Shown here piece after piece: positions 14,730 to 24,893 of a stretch of 40,678 bases of DNA. The notes under the pieces are model-generated. The model was not told where the DNA came from and ran no database searches. It saw only the letters and a program-made list of their open reading frames with translations. The translations under genes and the position numbers were made by a program. The DNA comes from Chitinophagaceae bacterium T5-Br10_B2g13 (lineage in GTDB: Bacteria > Bacteroidota > Rhodothermia > Balneolales > Balneolaceae). The DNA lies in contig LKNA01000023.1 in NCBI GenBank assembly GCA_001564065.1, forward strand, positions 1 through 40,678. The letters run 5' to 3'. How positions within the stretch are numbered: position 1 is the stretch's first letter; each line of letters begins with the position of its first letter.

Positions 14730-17105
14730 GTGCGCAATCTCCATCTGCTGCTCTTGTTACTGTTTCCTTTTCTCTTACTGGTTGAGGTTTCTGTAGCTCA
14801 AAACGATGACTCATCTGATGAGGATGATCGGGAAGAGGTTGTACGCATTGTTCGTTTTACAGGAAATGACGCAGTGAGCAACAGGGCACTCAGCACGCTT
14901 GTAAGAACCAGAAATAACAGGGAGTTTCTCGGTATTCCTCGCTTTACACCCTGGTACTACATTCATCAACTGGTTGGTGTGGGTGAATCTCCCGCCCTTC
15001 TCGATCGCGAAACGGTAGGAAGTGACATAGAGAGGATTCGCCTCTATTACGAAAACCTGGGATTTTTTGAGGCCTCTGTTGATACAACCATCATTGAATA
15101 TCGGCCGGGCAGATATGAAGTTTCGTTTATCATTGAGGAAGGTAATGCCTCCAGACTTCGATCGGTTTCATACACAGGATTTCCTGATTTTGAGGATGAA
15201 GAACTGGTTGAGGATTTTCTGAGTGAAAGTTTATATGCAGGTCGATCTGAAAATGACACCACTTTCCGGGTAGATGAGCGATACCGTGCTCAGAAGCTTC
15301 GACAGGAACAGACACGGATTATCGATTTTTTAAAAAATAATGGATTTGCAGCCGTCCAGCGAGACTCTGTACGAGCACTTGTAAAACGTGACGAGGATAA
15401 CCCGTACACCATGGATGTTCTCTACGCCATTCGCCCGGGAAACTTTTACACATTTGGAGACGTCTACATTCAGCTTGCCGGTCCTGATGGTAACGGAGAG
15501 TTTGAAGAGTCTATGCTGGTAGACAATCCACGCTATTCCGAACAGGGATTTGCGATCTATATGGATAAGCAGGAGGCTGCCAACACTAAGTTTGATCTTC
15601 TCACTGAACAGCTACAGTTCCGGGCGGGTGATTCATTCGATCAATCGGCCTATTTGAGAAGTGTAAATGCTTATCAGAATTTAGGAATGCTACTCATTAA
15701 CCGTTTTGGCCTGAGTGAAGACGGATCCCTGCCCGACTATTCAAAAGAGCATATTCCGGTTTTCTTTGATCTTCAGACGGTTCCAAAACACTCCATCCGG
15801 ACTGAATTTTTTGGAATGAGACGATACGGTTTTGGTACCGGCGTTGGTCTGAACTACAATAATAATAATCTGCTTGGGCGAGCTGAAAATTTAACAGTTG
15901 CCCTGAACACAAATCTTGAATTTGTCACTTCCAACACCCTTAATGAAATTTCACCTAGAGATGAAGACGGTAATCGGGTTACGTCGGGATCAGATATTTT
16001 CCAGAGTTATGAGTTCCGGGTGGAATATGCCCTTCCGCGATTGAACCGTCCGCTTCGGTTTTTAAGTGATGTGCCGTGGATTGAGACAGCCCGTACCCGG
16101 TACTCACTTAGCTATAGCCAGAGTAATCAGCTATTTTTTGATATTAACTCCGATGTACGATTTAATCTGAGATATGAACTTCGTCACTCTCAACGCTTTC
16201 AAAGTTTGATTGATGTTATAGAACTGGATGTTGTGGATACGGACCCTTCAACACAGTTCAGACAAAACCTTATAAACGAATTTGGTGAAAATTCTCTTGA
16301 GCTTCTTCGGATTGAAGAGGATTTCAGGCCCCAATTTTCATCTGTAATCAGATACACACTAAGAGCTCAAAATACGAACCTGATTAAACGTAATTACGGT
16401 TATTTCAGTGAGTATTCCATAGCTCTTGCCGGTAATGTTCCCTTTCTGATGGATCGTTATATCATCACTCCCGGAGATATTGAAGGAACGCTCCCCTCTC
16501 CTTTGGGAATTTCATCTAACGCACTGGCCTACAGTAGATTTTTTAAATTATCAGCTGACTATCGGCGCTATTTTAGCCTCACTCCCGACGCAGTTTTTGC
16601 ATTGCGGTTTTTCGGGGGCTATGCGCATCCTATCGGACAAAGTGACAATATTCCTTTAAACAGAAGATTTTTTGCAGGAGGAAGTAACGACATTCGAGGC
16701 TGGAGTCCATTTCGGTTAGGGCCCGGAAGTATTCCACCTGATGAGGTAACAATACCGGGCGGAGAGGTGAAACTAGCTGCATTTAAAGAGATTCGCCAAA
16801 CCTTTATGAAAAATGTTCTTAACGCCGACTGGTATCTTGCATGGCATACAGACGCGGGAAATGTATGGTACGGGCCCGGTAATACATTTATTGATGAACA
16901 GGACACAGATCTGCTGGCTGATGGCAGATTTCGTATTCAGGAATTTTATAAGCAGATTGCCGTTGGGTCAGGTATCGGTATCCGGCTCGACTGGGAGTTC
17001 ATCGTCGCCAGATTCGACTTTACCTATCGAATTCATGACCTTGAAGAAGGATGGCTTGAAAATCGTCAAATGTACTTCAGTTTTGGAATTGGGCATTCAT
17101 TTTAA
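14730..17105 (+). CDS. Omp85-family outer membrane protein (TamA/BamA-like)
   Basis: 791 residues starting at GTG 14730; an in-frame TGA at 14712 leaves no earlier start. The signal peptide is about 1-23 (hydrophobic, ending SVAQ). Residues 35-350 hold POTRA-like segments (VRIVRFTGNDAVSNRALSTL, then YENLGFFEASVDTTI and YTFGDVYI). The C-terminal half is a beta-barrel with the Omp85 signature RFFAGGSNDIRGW (RGF-type motif), ending in an aromatic terminal strand, YFSFGIGHSF. It should sit in the outer membrane and help insert proteins, like BamA or TamA. The number of POTRA domains cannot be fixed by eye. The next gene begins 12 bp downstream. Confidence 0.9.
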   Translation: MRNLHLLLLLLFPFLLLVEVSVAQNDDSSDEDDREEVVRIVRFTGNDAVSNRALSTLVRTRNNREFLGIPRFTPWYYIHQLVGVGESPALLDRETVGSDIERIRLYYENLGFFEASVDTTIIEYRPGRYEVSFIIEEGNASRLRSVSYTGFPDFEDEELVEDFLSESLYAGRSENDTTFRVDERYRAQKLRQEQTRIIDFLKNNGFAAVQRDSVRALVKRDEDNPYTMDVLYAIRPGNFYTFGDVYIQLAGPDGNGEFEESMLVDNPRYSEQGFAIYMDKQEAANTKFDLLTEQLQFRAGDSFDQSAYLRSVNAYQNLGMLLINRFGLSEDGSLPDYSKEHIPVFFDLQTVPKHSIRTEFFGMRRYGFGTGVGLNYNNNNLLGRAENLTVALNTNLEFVTSNTLNEISPRDEDGNRVTSGSDIFQSYEFRVEYALPRLNRPLRFLSDVPWIETARTRYSLSYSQSNQLFFDINSDVRFNLRYELRHSQRFQSLIDVIELDVVDTDPSTQFRQNLINEFGENSLELLRIEEDFRPQFSSVIRYTLRAQNTNLIKRNYGYFSEYSIALAGNVPFLMDRYIITPGDIEGTLPSPLGISSNALAYSRFFKLSADYRRYFSLTPDAVFALRFFGGYAHPIGQSDNIPLNRRFFAGGSNDIRGWSPFRLGPGSIPPDEVTIPGGEVKLAAFKEIRQTFMKNVLNADWYLAWHTDAGNVWYGPGNTFIDEQDTDLLADGRFRIQEFYKQIAVGSGIGIRLDWEFIVARFDFTYRIHDLEEGWLENRQMYFSFGIGHSF

Positions 17106-17116
17106 ATTTATCTTCT

Positions 17117-17695
17117 ATGTTTGGAAACAACAGTAAATTTCAAAAAATAAAACAGCAGAGTAATATTGTTAAAAACTCTGAACTGCTGAAGAACTTAACC
17201 GTTACAGAACGGTACGAATTGCTACAACTCTGCCATCGCAGAACCTACAAAAGCGGTGAGTTTGTCTACTATCAAAATGATCCCGGCAGTGGTCTCTATT
17301 TTATTGAGGAGGGGCAAATTCAGCTTCAGGTTAACGATAAAAGGGCAAATCAAGCCACCGATACAGAGAATATTGAACCGTACTCTATTACCGTGGAATC
17401 TCCACAGGAGATCGGTCTTGTATCCATTGGCTATGAAACACGGCGACTATCCTCCGCACAGTGTTTAACAGATTGCACCCTTCTGGGATTTTTCACGCCC
17501 GATTTTGAAACACTGAAAAAAAGAAATCCTCAAACTGCAGTTAAATTTTTAGAAGCCTCATCCAACCGGATTATGAAACAGCTGGATCTCTCCATGCAAA
17601 AAATCATAGAGATCTCAGATACCAAAACCGCATTTCAGATTCAGTTCGAAACCCAGTACAAAAACACTGATAAAACAGAAAAGCCGGGTGAATAA
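17117..17695 (+). CDS. Stand-alone cyclic nucleotide-binding (CRP-fold) domain protein
   Basis: 192 residues. The CNB/CAP effector domain spans about 20-150: LKNLTVTERYELLQLCHRRTYKSGEFVYYQNDPGSGLYFIEEGQIQL, then a beta-barrel and LLGFFTPDFETL. The CRP/FNR DNA-binding helix-turn-helix is missing; the C-terminus is a helical stretch (about 150-190) instead. The phosphate-binding cassette is not well matched to cAMP-binding proteins, so ligand binding is uncertain. It lies 12 bp after the Omp85 gene, probably as one transcript. A cytoplasmic regulator or scaffold is possible, but function is unknown. Confidence 0.8.
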   Translation: MFGNNSKFQKIKQQSNIVKNSELLKNLTVTERYELLQLCHRRTYKSGEFVYYQNDPGSGLYFIEEGQIQLQVNDKRANQATDTENIEPYSITVESPQEIGLVSIGYETRRLSSAQCLTDCTLLGFFTPDFETLKKRNPQTAVKFLEASSNRIMKQLDLSMQKIIEISDTKTAFQIQFETQYKNTDKTEKPGE

Positions 17696-17733
17696 CTGAA
17701 ATTTATCATCAAAATTTATCTATCCTCTCATTT

Positions 17734-19140
17734 ATGGCATTAAAGAAAGGCACTGAAGTAGAACTTACAATAGAATCGACCGCATTTAAAGGAAAAGGAG
17801 TTGCAAAACATGACGGTATTGCTGTGTTTGTTCCCGGTACCGCACCCGGTGATGTAGTTAATGCCCGCATTATTAAAAAGAAGAAATCATTCCGCGAGGC
17901 TAAGGTCCTTGAAATTGTTACGCCTTCACCCGATAGAATTGATCCAAAATGCAGTCATGCCAATGTTTGCGGTGGATGCACATGGCAGCACCTGCCCTAT
18001 TCAGAACAGGTAAAACACAAGGAGCAGCATGTTCGAGATCACATGGAGAGAATTGCTCATCTCAATCCGGATATTGTACGCCCCATCATAAAGTGCGAAA
18101 ATGATTTTTACTACAGAAACAAGATGGAATACAGTTTTGGTACTAAGCGCTGGCTTACTGAAGAGGAGATACAGCGGGATGAGTTTGTGGATGATACCGC
18201 TTTTGCTGCCGGTCTTCACGCACCGGGACGGTTTGATAAAATATTGAACCTCAATGAATGTCATCTGCAAGCCCCCATCTCCTATCAGATTCTTGATTTT
18301 GTGAGAAACCACTGTATTCAAAATCAAATTCCTGCTTTCGATATCTATAAGAAAGAGGGATTTATGCGCCATCTAGTGATTAGAAACAGCCATTTTACGG
18401 ACGACTTAATGGTTAACCTGGTTACCTTCCGGGATGAACCTGAGACGGTTAACCGGCTAAAAGATGAGCTGCTTAATGAGTTTCCACAGATAACAACTAT
18501 TGTGAATAATGTGAATGATCAGCCCAACCCCACTGCTGTTGGGCGATTTGAAAACATTCTGTATGGTCCGGGGTTTATTGTTGATAGGATTGGAAATCAC
18601 TCTTTTAAGATTCATGCCAATGCATTTTTTCAAACCAACACTCAGCAGGCGGAAAATCTATACGCTGTTGCGCGAGATTTTGCTGAATTAGACAGTGGTG
18701 GGCACCTGTTCGATCTCTATTGCGGCGTAGGAACTCTTTCTCTATTTATGGCAGATAAAGCCGATAAAGTAACCGGAATCGAGATTGTTGATGTGGCCAT
18801 TGAAAACGCCAATTTTAATGCAAAAGAGAACGGTGTTGAAAATGTGGAATTTGTACTGGGTGATATGAAAGACACATTCAATGACGAATTTTTAAAAGAA
18901 AATGGTCACCCCGATTGTGTGATTACGGATCCTCCCCGCTCAGGAATGCATCCGGATGTTGTAGAGCAACTTTGTAATCTGGACGTAGACCGGCTGGTTT
19001 ACGTAAGTTGTAACCCTTCAACGATGGCCAGGGATTTAAAAGAGTTAAAAGAGTTCTACAACGTTGAAGCTGTACAGCCTGTAGATATGTTTCCTCAAAC
19101 CTATCATATCGAAGCCGTTGCGAAACTTACCAGAATATAG
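17734..19140 (+). CDS. rlmD: 23S rRNA (uracil-5-)-methyltransferase, RlmD/RumA type
   Basis: 468 residues. The N-terminal TRAM domain (about 1-60) has VFVPGTAPGDVVNARIIKKKK. A [4Fe-4S] cluster motif follows, C73, C79 and C82 in CSHANVCGGCTW, with C172 (LNLNECHL) as fourth ligand. The Rossmann SAM domain has FDLYCGVGTLSLF, DPPRSGMH, and the catalytic Cys in YVSCNPSTMARDL. This is the standard layout of RlmD/RlmCD, which methylates U1939 (E. coli numbering; some members also another site) of 23S rRNA. Which uracil is methylated cannot be told from sequence. Neighbours are unrelated. Confidence 0.92.
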   Translation: MALKKGTEVELTIESTAFKGKGVAKHDGIAVFVPGTAPGDVVNARIIKKKKSFREAKVLEIVTPSPDRIDPKCSHANVCGGCTWQHLPYSEQVKHKEQHVRDHMERIAHLNPDIVRPIIKCENDFYYRNKMEYSFGTKRWLTEEEIQRDEFVDDTAFAAGLHAPGRFDKILNLNECHLQAPISYQILDFVRNHCIQNQIPAFDIYKKEGFMRHLVIRNSHFTDDLMVNLVTFRDEPETVNRLKDELLNEFPQITTIVNNVNDQPNPTAVGRFENILYGPGFIVDRIGNHSFKIHANAFFQTNTQQAENLYAVARDFAELDSGGHLFDLYCGVGTLSLFMADKADKVTGIEIVDVAIENANFNAKENGVENVEFVLGDMKDTFNDEFLKENGHPDCVITDPPRSGMHPDVVEQLCNLDVDRLVYVSCNPSTMARDLKELKEFYNVEAVQPVDMFPQTYHIEAVAKLTRI

Positions 19141-19195
19141 TTCAATTTAAATGCTCCGATTCTTCGTGTCTGTAAGTTCAATTCAATACTGAAAA

Positions 19196-20680
19196 CTAAT
19201 CTTCTTGATATCTCTCGATCAGTTCTAAGGCATTAAATGCACTCTGTATTACGAGCGGTATGCCACCGCCGGGGTGGGTGCTCCCTCCTACCAAATAGAG
19301 ATTGTTCAGCCCCCTGAACTTATTTCTGGGGCGAAGAAAAGCAGCAAACTTACTGTTTGATGACGTACCGTAAATACTGCCCCGGTTTGAACCGTATCGA
19401 TTTAGAAAGCCCTTTGGGGTGATCACATCTTTGACAGTTATGGACTCTTTTAGTCCATCCAAACCACGCCTTTCCAGTTCTTCAATTAAGAATGAACTAT
19501 AAGTTTCACTTAATTGATCCCAATCCTGATTTTCAGTCACATACGGAGAATTTACCAGTATAAACAGGTTTGAGCTGTTTTCAGGAGCGTGATCGGAGTC
19601 CGTATATGATGTATTTGCAATGTAGATGGTTGGGTCATCCGGCAGAGTTTTCTCTCTGAAAATTTGCCGAAACTCCTTCTCATAGTCTTCTGAAAAGTAA
19701 ATATTATGATGCTTAAGGTGCTCCCACTGCTTATTTACCCCCAAAAACACCACAAACCCTGAACAAGAGGGTTCAATTGATTTCTGTTTATTTCTCTTAG
19801 AGTTCGATACTGCTTTTTGGTCCAGCAAATTCAGAATTGTATCCGTGGCATCTGAGTTAGCCACAACTATATCAGCATCTACCCGATCTCCATTTTTTAT
19901 CTGTACGGATTCAGCTCTTCTATCTTTTACGGTAATATTTACTATTTCAGCATCAAATTGAAACGTAACACCCATTTTTCCAGCCAGGTTGTAAAGAGCT
20001 TCAGAGATTCTGTACAGTCCACCCCTTACATAATACCCCCCCTGATTGAGTTCCACGTGGGGTATAACATTTAAAGTGCCGGGAGCCTGAAATGGAGACG
20101 AACCGTTATAGGTGGTAAACCGTTTAAAAAACTTTCTGAGATATTCGGATTGAAAGTTCCGGTCAACAACATCAGAAACCGTTGTAAAAGCATCAATTCC
20201 CAGAAAGTCGGTAAGTTTCAACCCCTTCAAATCACTCAAAGAGTATAACGGATTAAACAGAAAAGCATCGGAGGTTTGATCGTACAGTTTTGCCGATTGA
20301 TCCAGGAATTCTGCATACTGTTCAGCGTCTTCAGGTGCAAACCGAGTGATATTCTCTATACTCCTATTCCGATCAGAAAAGTTATCAAATACTGTACCGT
20401 CCTGGAAGAAATACCTGCAGACAGGCTCAAGCTCCTCAAATGTCAGGTAATCACTCAAAACCTCGCCACACTCTTTAAATAGATTCTCCAAAATGAATGG
20501 CATTGTGAAAAGACTAGGGCCGGTATCAAACCGAAATTCATCCAATTCCAACTCCTGCATTTTGCCACCGTGTGTGGAGTTTTTCTCAAATAGTGTAACG
20601 TTGTATCCCCGGGAAGCCAGAAGAGAAGATGCCGCAAGTCCGCCAAGACCTGCTCCGATAACAATTGCTTTTTGATTCAT
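19196..20680 (-). CDS. Phytoene desaturase-family carotenoid oxidoreductase (CrtI/CrtD-like)
   Basis: 494 residues. The FAD-binding dinucleotide fold is at the N-terminus (VIGAGLGGLAASSLL, then LFEKNSTHGGKM), and FRFDTGPSLFTMP and YLVGGSTHPGGGIP near the C-terminus are classic CrtI-family motifs. The N-terminal wording is closest to CrtD-like 1'-hydroxycarotenoid 3,4-desaturases and other C-terminal-ring or acyclic carotenoid desaturases, but CrtI (phytoene desaturase) cannot be excluded. No other carotenoid gene is near, so it is a lone desaturase. A TAACTTTT-like box lies about 50 bases upstream of its start. It is membrane-associated and convergent with rlmD. Confidence 0.88.
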   Translation of the reverse strand: MNQKAIVIGAGLGGLAASSLLASRGYNVTLFEKNSTHGGKMQELELDEFRFDTGPSLFTMPFILENLFKECGEVLSDYLTFEELEPVCRYFFQDGTVFDNFSDRNRSIENITRFAPEDAEQYAEFLDQSAKLYDQTSDAFLFNPLYSLSDLKGLKLTDFLGIDAFTTVSDVVDRNFQSEYLRKFFKRFTTYNGSSPFQAPGTLNVIPHVELNQGGYYVRGGLYRISEALYNLAGKMGVTFQFDAEIVNITVKDRRAESVQIKNGDRVDADIVVANSDATDTILNLLDQKAVSNSKRNKQKSIEPSCSGFVVFLGVNKQWEHLKHHNIYFSEDYEKEFRQIFREKTLPDDPTIYIANTSYTDSDHAPENSSNLFILVNSPYVTENQDWDQLSETYSSFLIEELERRGLDGLKESITVKDVITPKGFLNRYGSNRGSIYGTSSNSKFAAFLRPRNKFRGLNNLYLVGGSTHPGGGIPLVIQSAFNALELIERYQED

Positions 20681-20769
20681 CGATCTTATTTCATCATTAT
20701 TTTTGAATCAAACAGATTTGCCCCTAAAAAAGTTACGGCTATCGGGTAAAAATTGTATTCTAAACCAGT

Positions 20770-21276
20770 TTACTCCTCTCCCAGGCGACCAAGATTAATA
20801 ACCTCTACATCCTGTACTTTTCCCTCATGAAGACAAAATCGAACAATTGTACGATGAACCTGAAACCCTTGTTTACCTGCTGCACCCGGATTCATATAGA
20901 GCATTTTATCAAGAGATTGATCCCGGGCAATTTTTAAAATGTGAGAGTGTCCACAGATAAATAAGTCGGGAGTATTTTTTTTGATATCTTCTACAATTGG
21001 GATACAGTACCTTCCCGGAATACCACCAATATGGGTGATCCAGACATTTACACCCTCTCTGGTAAAACGCTGATGAAGAGGGAATTTTTTTCTGATGTCC
21101 TGTCCATCAATATTACCGTACACACCAATCAAAGGAGCGATTTTTTCAAGCTTTTCTGCTATTTGAATTGTTCCAAAATCTCCCGCATGCCATATCTCAT
21201 CCCTGTCAGAAAAATACTCTTCAATCTGAGGATCTAAATAGTTATGTGTGTCAGATATTAATCCTATCTTTGTCAT
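20770..21276 (-). CDS. YfcE/MJ0936-type metallophosphoesterase
   Basis: 168 residues, full length for the family. Metal-site motifs run in order: D9-x-H11 (ISDTHNYLD), HAGDFG, VYGNIDGQD, THIGG, GHSH at 109-112 and NPGAAG. These ligate two metal ions in calcineurin-like phosphoesterases. YfcE-type enzymes split phosphodiesters such as bis-pNPP in vitro; the natural substrate is unclear. It is separated from the divergent glycosyltransferase gene by 99 bp, and a good TATAAT promoter lies upstream. Confidence 0.9.
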   Translation of the reverse strand: MTKIGLISDTHNYLDPQIEEYFSDRDEIWHAGDFGTIQIAEKLEKIAPLIGVYGNIDGQDIRKKFPLHQRFTREGVNVWITHIGGIPGRYCIPIVEDIKKNTPDLFICGHSHILKIARDQSLDKMLYMNPGAAGKQGFQVHRTIVRFCLHEGKVQDVEVINLGRLGEE

Positions 21277-21301
21277 GCCGCTGTAAAATGATCTTTGTTT
21301 G

Positions 21302-21329
21302 ATTATATGAACTCTTACAATGCGAGCAA
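21302..21329 (-). promoter_or_regulatory. Sigma70-like promoter for the phosphoesterase gene
   Basis: On the minus strand TTGCTC (21329-21324), 16 bases, then TATAAT (21307-21302), about 25 bases before the ATG. A perfect -10 hexamer. Confidence 0.45.
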
Positions 21330-21375
21330 AATCTTTTACAGGTTACCAATAACTTTTTTAATGACTCTTTTTTAA

Positions 21376-22425
21376 GTGAGCAATTCATCAGAAAGACCAA
21401 CCTATAGCATCATAATTGTAACCTGGAATGCTTTAGAACATATTCAAAACTTTCTTCCCACTGTAGTAAAAACAGATCATCCCTCTTTCGAGATTATAAT
21501 TGCCGATAATGCATCTGAGGATCAAACAGCAGAATGGGTTGAAAATAACTACCCACAATGCAGGGTGATTAAACTCGACAAAAATTACGGCTACTGCGGC
21601 GGCAATAACCGGACGGCAAAATTTGCAAATGGAGAAATTCTGATTTTTCTCAACAATGATGCAGAATCAGATCCAAACTGGTTACATGGACTTGATAAAA
21701 CATTTTCAAATCCTGAAATCGGCATAGCTCAGCCAAAAATAAAATCATCAGAAGCCCCGGATTATTTCGAATACGCCGGGGCAGCAGGTGGCTACATCGA
21801 CAAAATGGGATATCCGTTTTGTAAAGGGCGTATTTTTGATCATGTAGAAAGAGATACCGGTCAATATGATGACCATTCCGAAATATTCTGGGCTTCCGGT
21901 GCAGCAATTGCAATCAGGAAAAATCTTTTTGACATTTTAGGAGGATTTGATGAAGATTTCGAATTTCATATGGAGGAAATTGATCTCTGCTGGCGTGCAC
22001 ACAAACTTTGTTATAAGGTAGTTTATCAGCCTGAAAGTGTTGTTTATCATCTTGGAGGCGGTTCGTTGCCGATGGGAAATCCAAGAAAAGTGTTTTACAA
22101 TTACCGCAATAACCTAACAATGATGACCAAAAATCTGGATCATAATCCTATCTTAAGGATTTTTGGCAGGCTCTGTTTAGATGGAGTTGCCGGGGTTAAA
22201 TCTCTTCTGTCAGGTGCGCCGAAAGAGACACTGGCAATCATAAGAGCTCACTTTTCATATTATGGCCAGCTTAGAAAAACACTGGAAAAACGCAGTCAGA
22301 TCAAGAGTGTTTCAAAATCAACGACGCCTGAAAACTTGGTCTACAACAGGCTGATTATAGTAGAATATTTTCTAAAGAAGAGACGTACATTTTCTGAACT
22401 GAATTTTGAGAACGAGAGTCAATAA
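21376..22425 (+). CDS. Family 2 glycosyltransferase (rhamnosyltransferase-like)
   Basis: 349 residues. The GT-A fold begins YSIIIVTWNALEHI (about 10-23); the nucleotide-sugar motif is FLNNDAESD (about 94-102), and the acceptor-side block is FHMEEIDLCWR (about 197). Sequence layout matches the WbbL-like/rhamnosyltransferase GT2 group that builds surface polysaccharides. Start is GTG at 21376, because an in-frame TAA directly precedes it. A tiny open frame (ATG 21361 to TAA) ends immediately before the GTG. No clear membrane helix is seen; it should be cytoplasmic or loosely membrane-bound. The gene lies next to the polysaccharide export gene on the opposite strand. Confidence 0.88.
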   Translation: MSNSSERPTYSIIIVTWNALEHIQNFLPTVVKTDHPSFEIIIADNASEDQTAEWVENNYPQCRVIKLDKNYGYCGGNNRTAKFANGEILIFLNNDAESDPNWLHGLDKTFSNPEIGIAQPKIKSSEAPDYFEYAGAAGGYIDKMGYPFCKGRIFDHVERDTGQYDDHSEIFWASGAAIAIRKNLFDILGGFDEDFEFHMEEIDLCWRAHKLCYKVVYQPESVVYHLGGGSLPMGNPRKVFYNYRNNLTMMTKNLDHNPILRIFGRLCLDGVAGVKSLLSGAPKETLAIIRAHFSYYGQLRKTLEKRSQIKSVSKSTTPENLVYNRLIIVEYFLKKRRTFSELNFENESQ

Positions 22426-22451
22426 CCCGGTCTCAATTCAATAACTTAATC

Positions 22452-24893
22452 TTAGTTACCCAAGCGATCGATTACCAGTGCGATAGTCGCGGCTGTGGAC
22501 GCCAGTGATGCAGCTATACTGATTCTCTCCTGAGCTGACATCTCTCTGCGGTCCGGTTTTCTGGGAATTACAATTGTTGCGCCCGGTTCTACGGATGGAT
22601 TATTTCTGAAAAAGAGAAAACGCTTGCTTCGGTCTACTTCACCATTTGCGTAAACAATATATGCACGCCCACGTTTAGCATTGTCTGTTACACCACCTGC
22701 AGCGTCTAAGTAAGATCTGATGGATCGGCTGTCGTCGTATCTAACACTTGTTGGGTTGAGTACTTCTCCTTCGATACGAACGGTCATCAACTCTTTTGGT
22801 ACGGAAATAACATCACCCTGCTCCAGAATTAAGTCTGTGCTTGACTGAGGCCGTTGAAGTGCTTCGGCCAGACGTATTCCTACAGATGTTGTGGTTCTTT
22901 GTTCTAAACCTTCCGCTCTCTCTTCCTCGTCAAGAAACTCGAGTTGTTCATCAATGTCATCCGTTAATCTTCTTTCCAAGGATGCCCCGGAAGGATATGC
23001 AAAATCTGATAATCCTCCGGCCATTTCGACCAGGTCCGAAAGTCTCATAGTACGGCTATCCAGAACGTATACTCCTGGAAACTGAACTTCACCTTCAATG
23101 CGAACCGTCTGTTGTGTTTGATAGTCAGGCTTTGTTCTTACATAGATCTGATCAAATGGCATCAATTCAAATTCGCCATTCTCATCTTCAAAACTTAATG
23201 TCTCGTCTACATCAAAGCGAAATGTCTCTGCCGTACGATTACTTCTAATTCGTTCACCATCCGTTATCCTGCGAGCAACATCAACCCTGTAAACTGCGGC
23301 ATTATCAGTAAATCCATCAGCTCTAAAAATAGCGTCTTTTAGAGTAAACCCTTCTCTAAACTGAAACGTACCGCCATTATTCACTGAACCGCGTACAGAA
23401 ATTGTGTACTCCTCCTGGAGATCAAAAATACTGGATATGCGAATCACGTCATCCGGTCGAAGAAGAATATCATGTCTGGCCGGATCATCCATTAACCGTT
23501 CAACACTGAATGATAAAATCTCCGGTTCACGGTTCTCTTTCAGGCGTTCAATTGTTCCTCTTCCCCTGAAAGCGTCTTCCTTTAGACCATCTGATTTTTG
23601 TATGATATCATAAAGTGTTATTCCATCCTGAAACTCATATACTCCGGGGCGAAATACAGCACCTTCGATTTCAATTCTATTCTCAAAACGGTCTAAAATT
23701 TTACCTACTCGAAGTTTATCTCCATTTTGAATTTCTGTATCAGAATCTTCCGGATAGAAAAGTGAAGATACTCTTCTCATGGTGGGAGTCATACCTTCAA
23801 GGGTTAACCTTCGTGTATACGCTTCATCGGTAAATCCGGCTACATATGTTATGAGATCTTCCAGAGTTTCGCCTGGCAAAGTTTCAAAATAGCCGTTTCG
23901 TTTTGTTTCTCCCCATACATGTACACGATTCTGATAAGGATCTACTTAAATAACATCTTGGTCACGCAACCGAATATTACTTTCCTGATTTCCATCAACT
24001 AAGAAATCGTATACATCTAACGATTCCAGAATTTCTTTGTCTCTGATAATTTGAATATTACGAAATGTACCCTGTCTGTTTGGTCCTCCTGCAGCATACA
24101 GTGCATTAAAAGCTGTAGAAAGTGAGGAAATGGTGTAAGTACCGGGTTGTACAACTTCACCAATAACGGTAACTTTAATACTTCGTACATTTCCAAGTGT
24201 GATCTGTGCAAAAGTATTTCCCTGGTCTGGATTATTGGGTCTCAGCCCTGAGTAGATATCGGTTAAACGATTCAGTATTCGATTCTCAGCATCATCTATC
24301 TGAAGGCCGTTAACATGAATTGGACCTAAATTTGGAATTCGAATATTTCCTTCCGGACTAACAGTTAATCTGTAGGTCTGTTCAGCTGCTCCCCAAATAT
24401 CTATAACTATCTCATCACCAGCGCCCAAGGTGTAATCTTTTGGTGTTGGAACATTAAATGAGGGCTCAAAACTAATGGATGCTTTACTAAAAAGATCCAT
24501 CCCAAATATCTTAAGAGAATCTGAAATCACTTCTTGTTGAACTGTGTCAGATTCAAACTCAATTCTGCGATCTTGGTCACGGTCAATCGACCTTGTTTCA
24601 CCGGTTTCAACACTATCTCCAGAAACACCTTGAGTACTGCGTAATTGCCTGATTCGCTGCAACAGCTGACTTACCTGAGCTTGTGATGCTCCCTGTGCAA
24701 CAGCAAGCTGCTGAAATTCACTAAGGCTTAGCCCCCTGTCTCTAATCTCACGATCAGCCTGGCGTATCTGCTCTTCACTGAGTTCATTGACATTTACGCC
24801 TCTCAGGTCAGTTGGATTGAAACTTTGAGCGGATATCTCTGTTGCTGCAAGTAGTAATAAAATGCCGGCAATTAGTAATAAATATCGTCGCAT
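22452..24893 (-). pseudogene. SLBB polysaccharide-export (Wza-like) gene interrupted by one in-frame TAA
   Basis: A single open frame of 814 codons on the minus strand is split only by TAA at 23948-23946. The upstream piece (24893-23946, 315 residues) has a signal peptide (ending ISAQS), a poly-export domain (YTLGAGDEIVIDIWG) and the first SLBB repeats. It ends RDQDVI. After the stop, the frame continues VDPYQNRVHVWGETKRNGYFETLPGETLEDL without a shift, through several more SLBB repeats, to a C-terminal membrane segment and NRLGN-type end (downstream piece from TTG 23879 to 22452, 475 residues). Wza-like proteins form outer membrane channels for capsule or exopolysaccharide. The interruption may be a recent nonsense mutation, readthrough, or a sequence error. 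The convergent GT2 gene supports a surface-polysaccharide role. Confidence 0.85.

Noticed and set aside
21361-21375. Tiny leader peptide (ATG to TAA) in front of the glycosyltransferase GTG
   Set aside because: Four codons only, in a T-rich stretch; chance is the simplest explanation.
23880-23948. Frameshift between the two SLBB parts
   Set aside because: Both parts are in the same frame with only one TAA between, so a frameshift is not needed. It is treated as a nonsense interruption.
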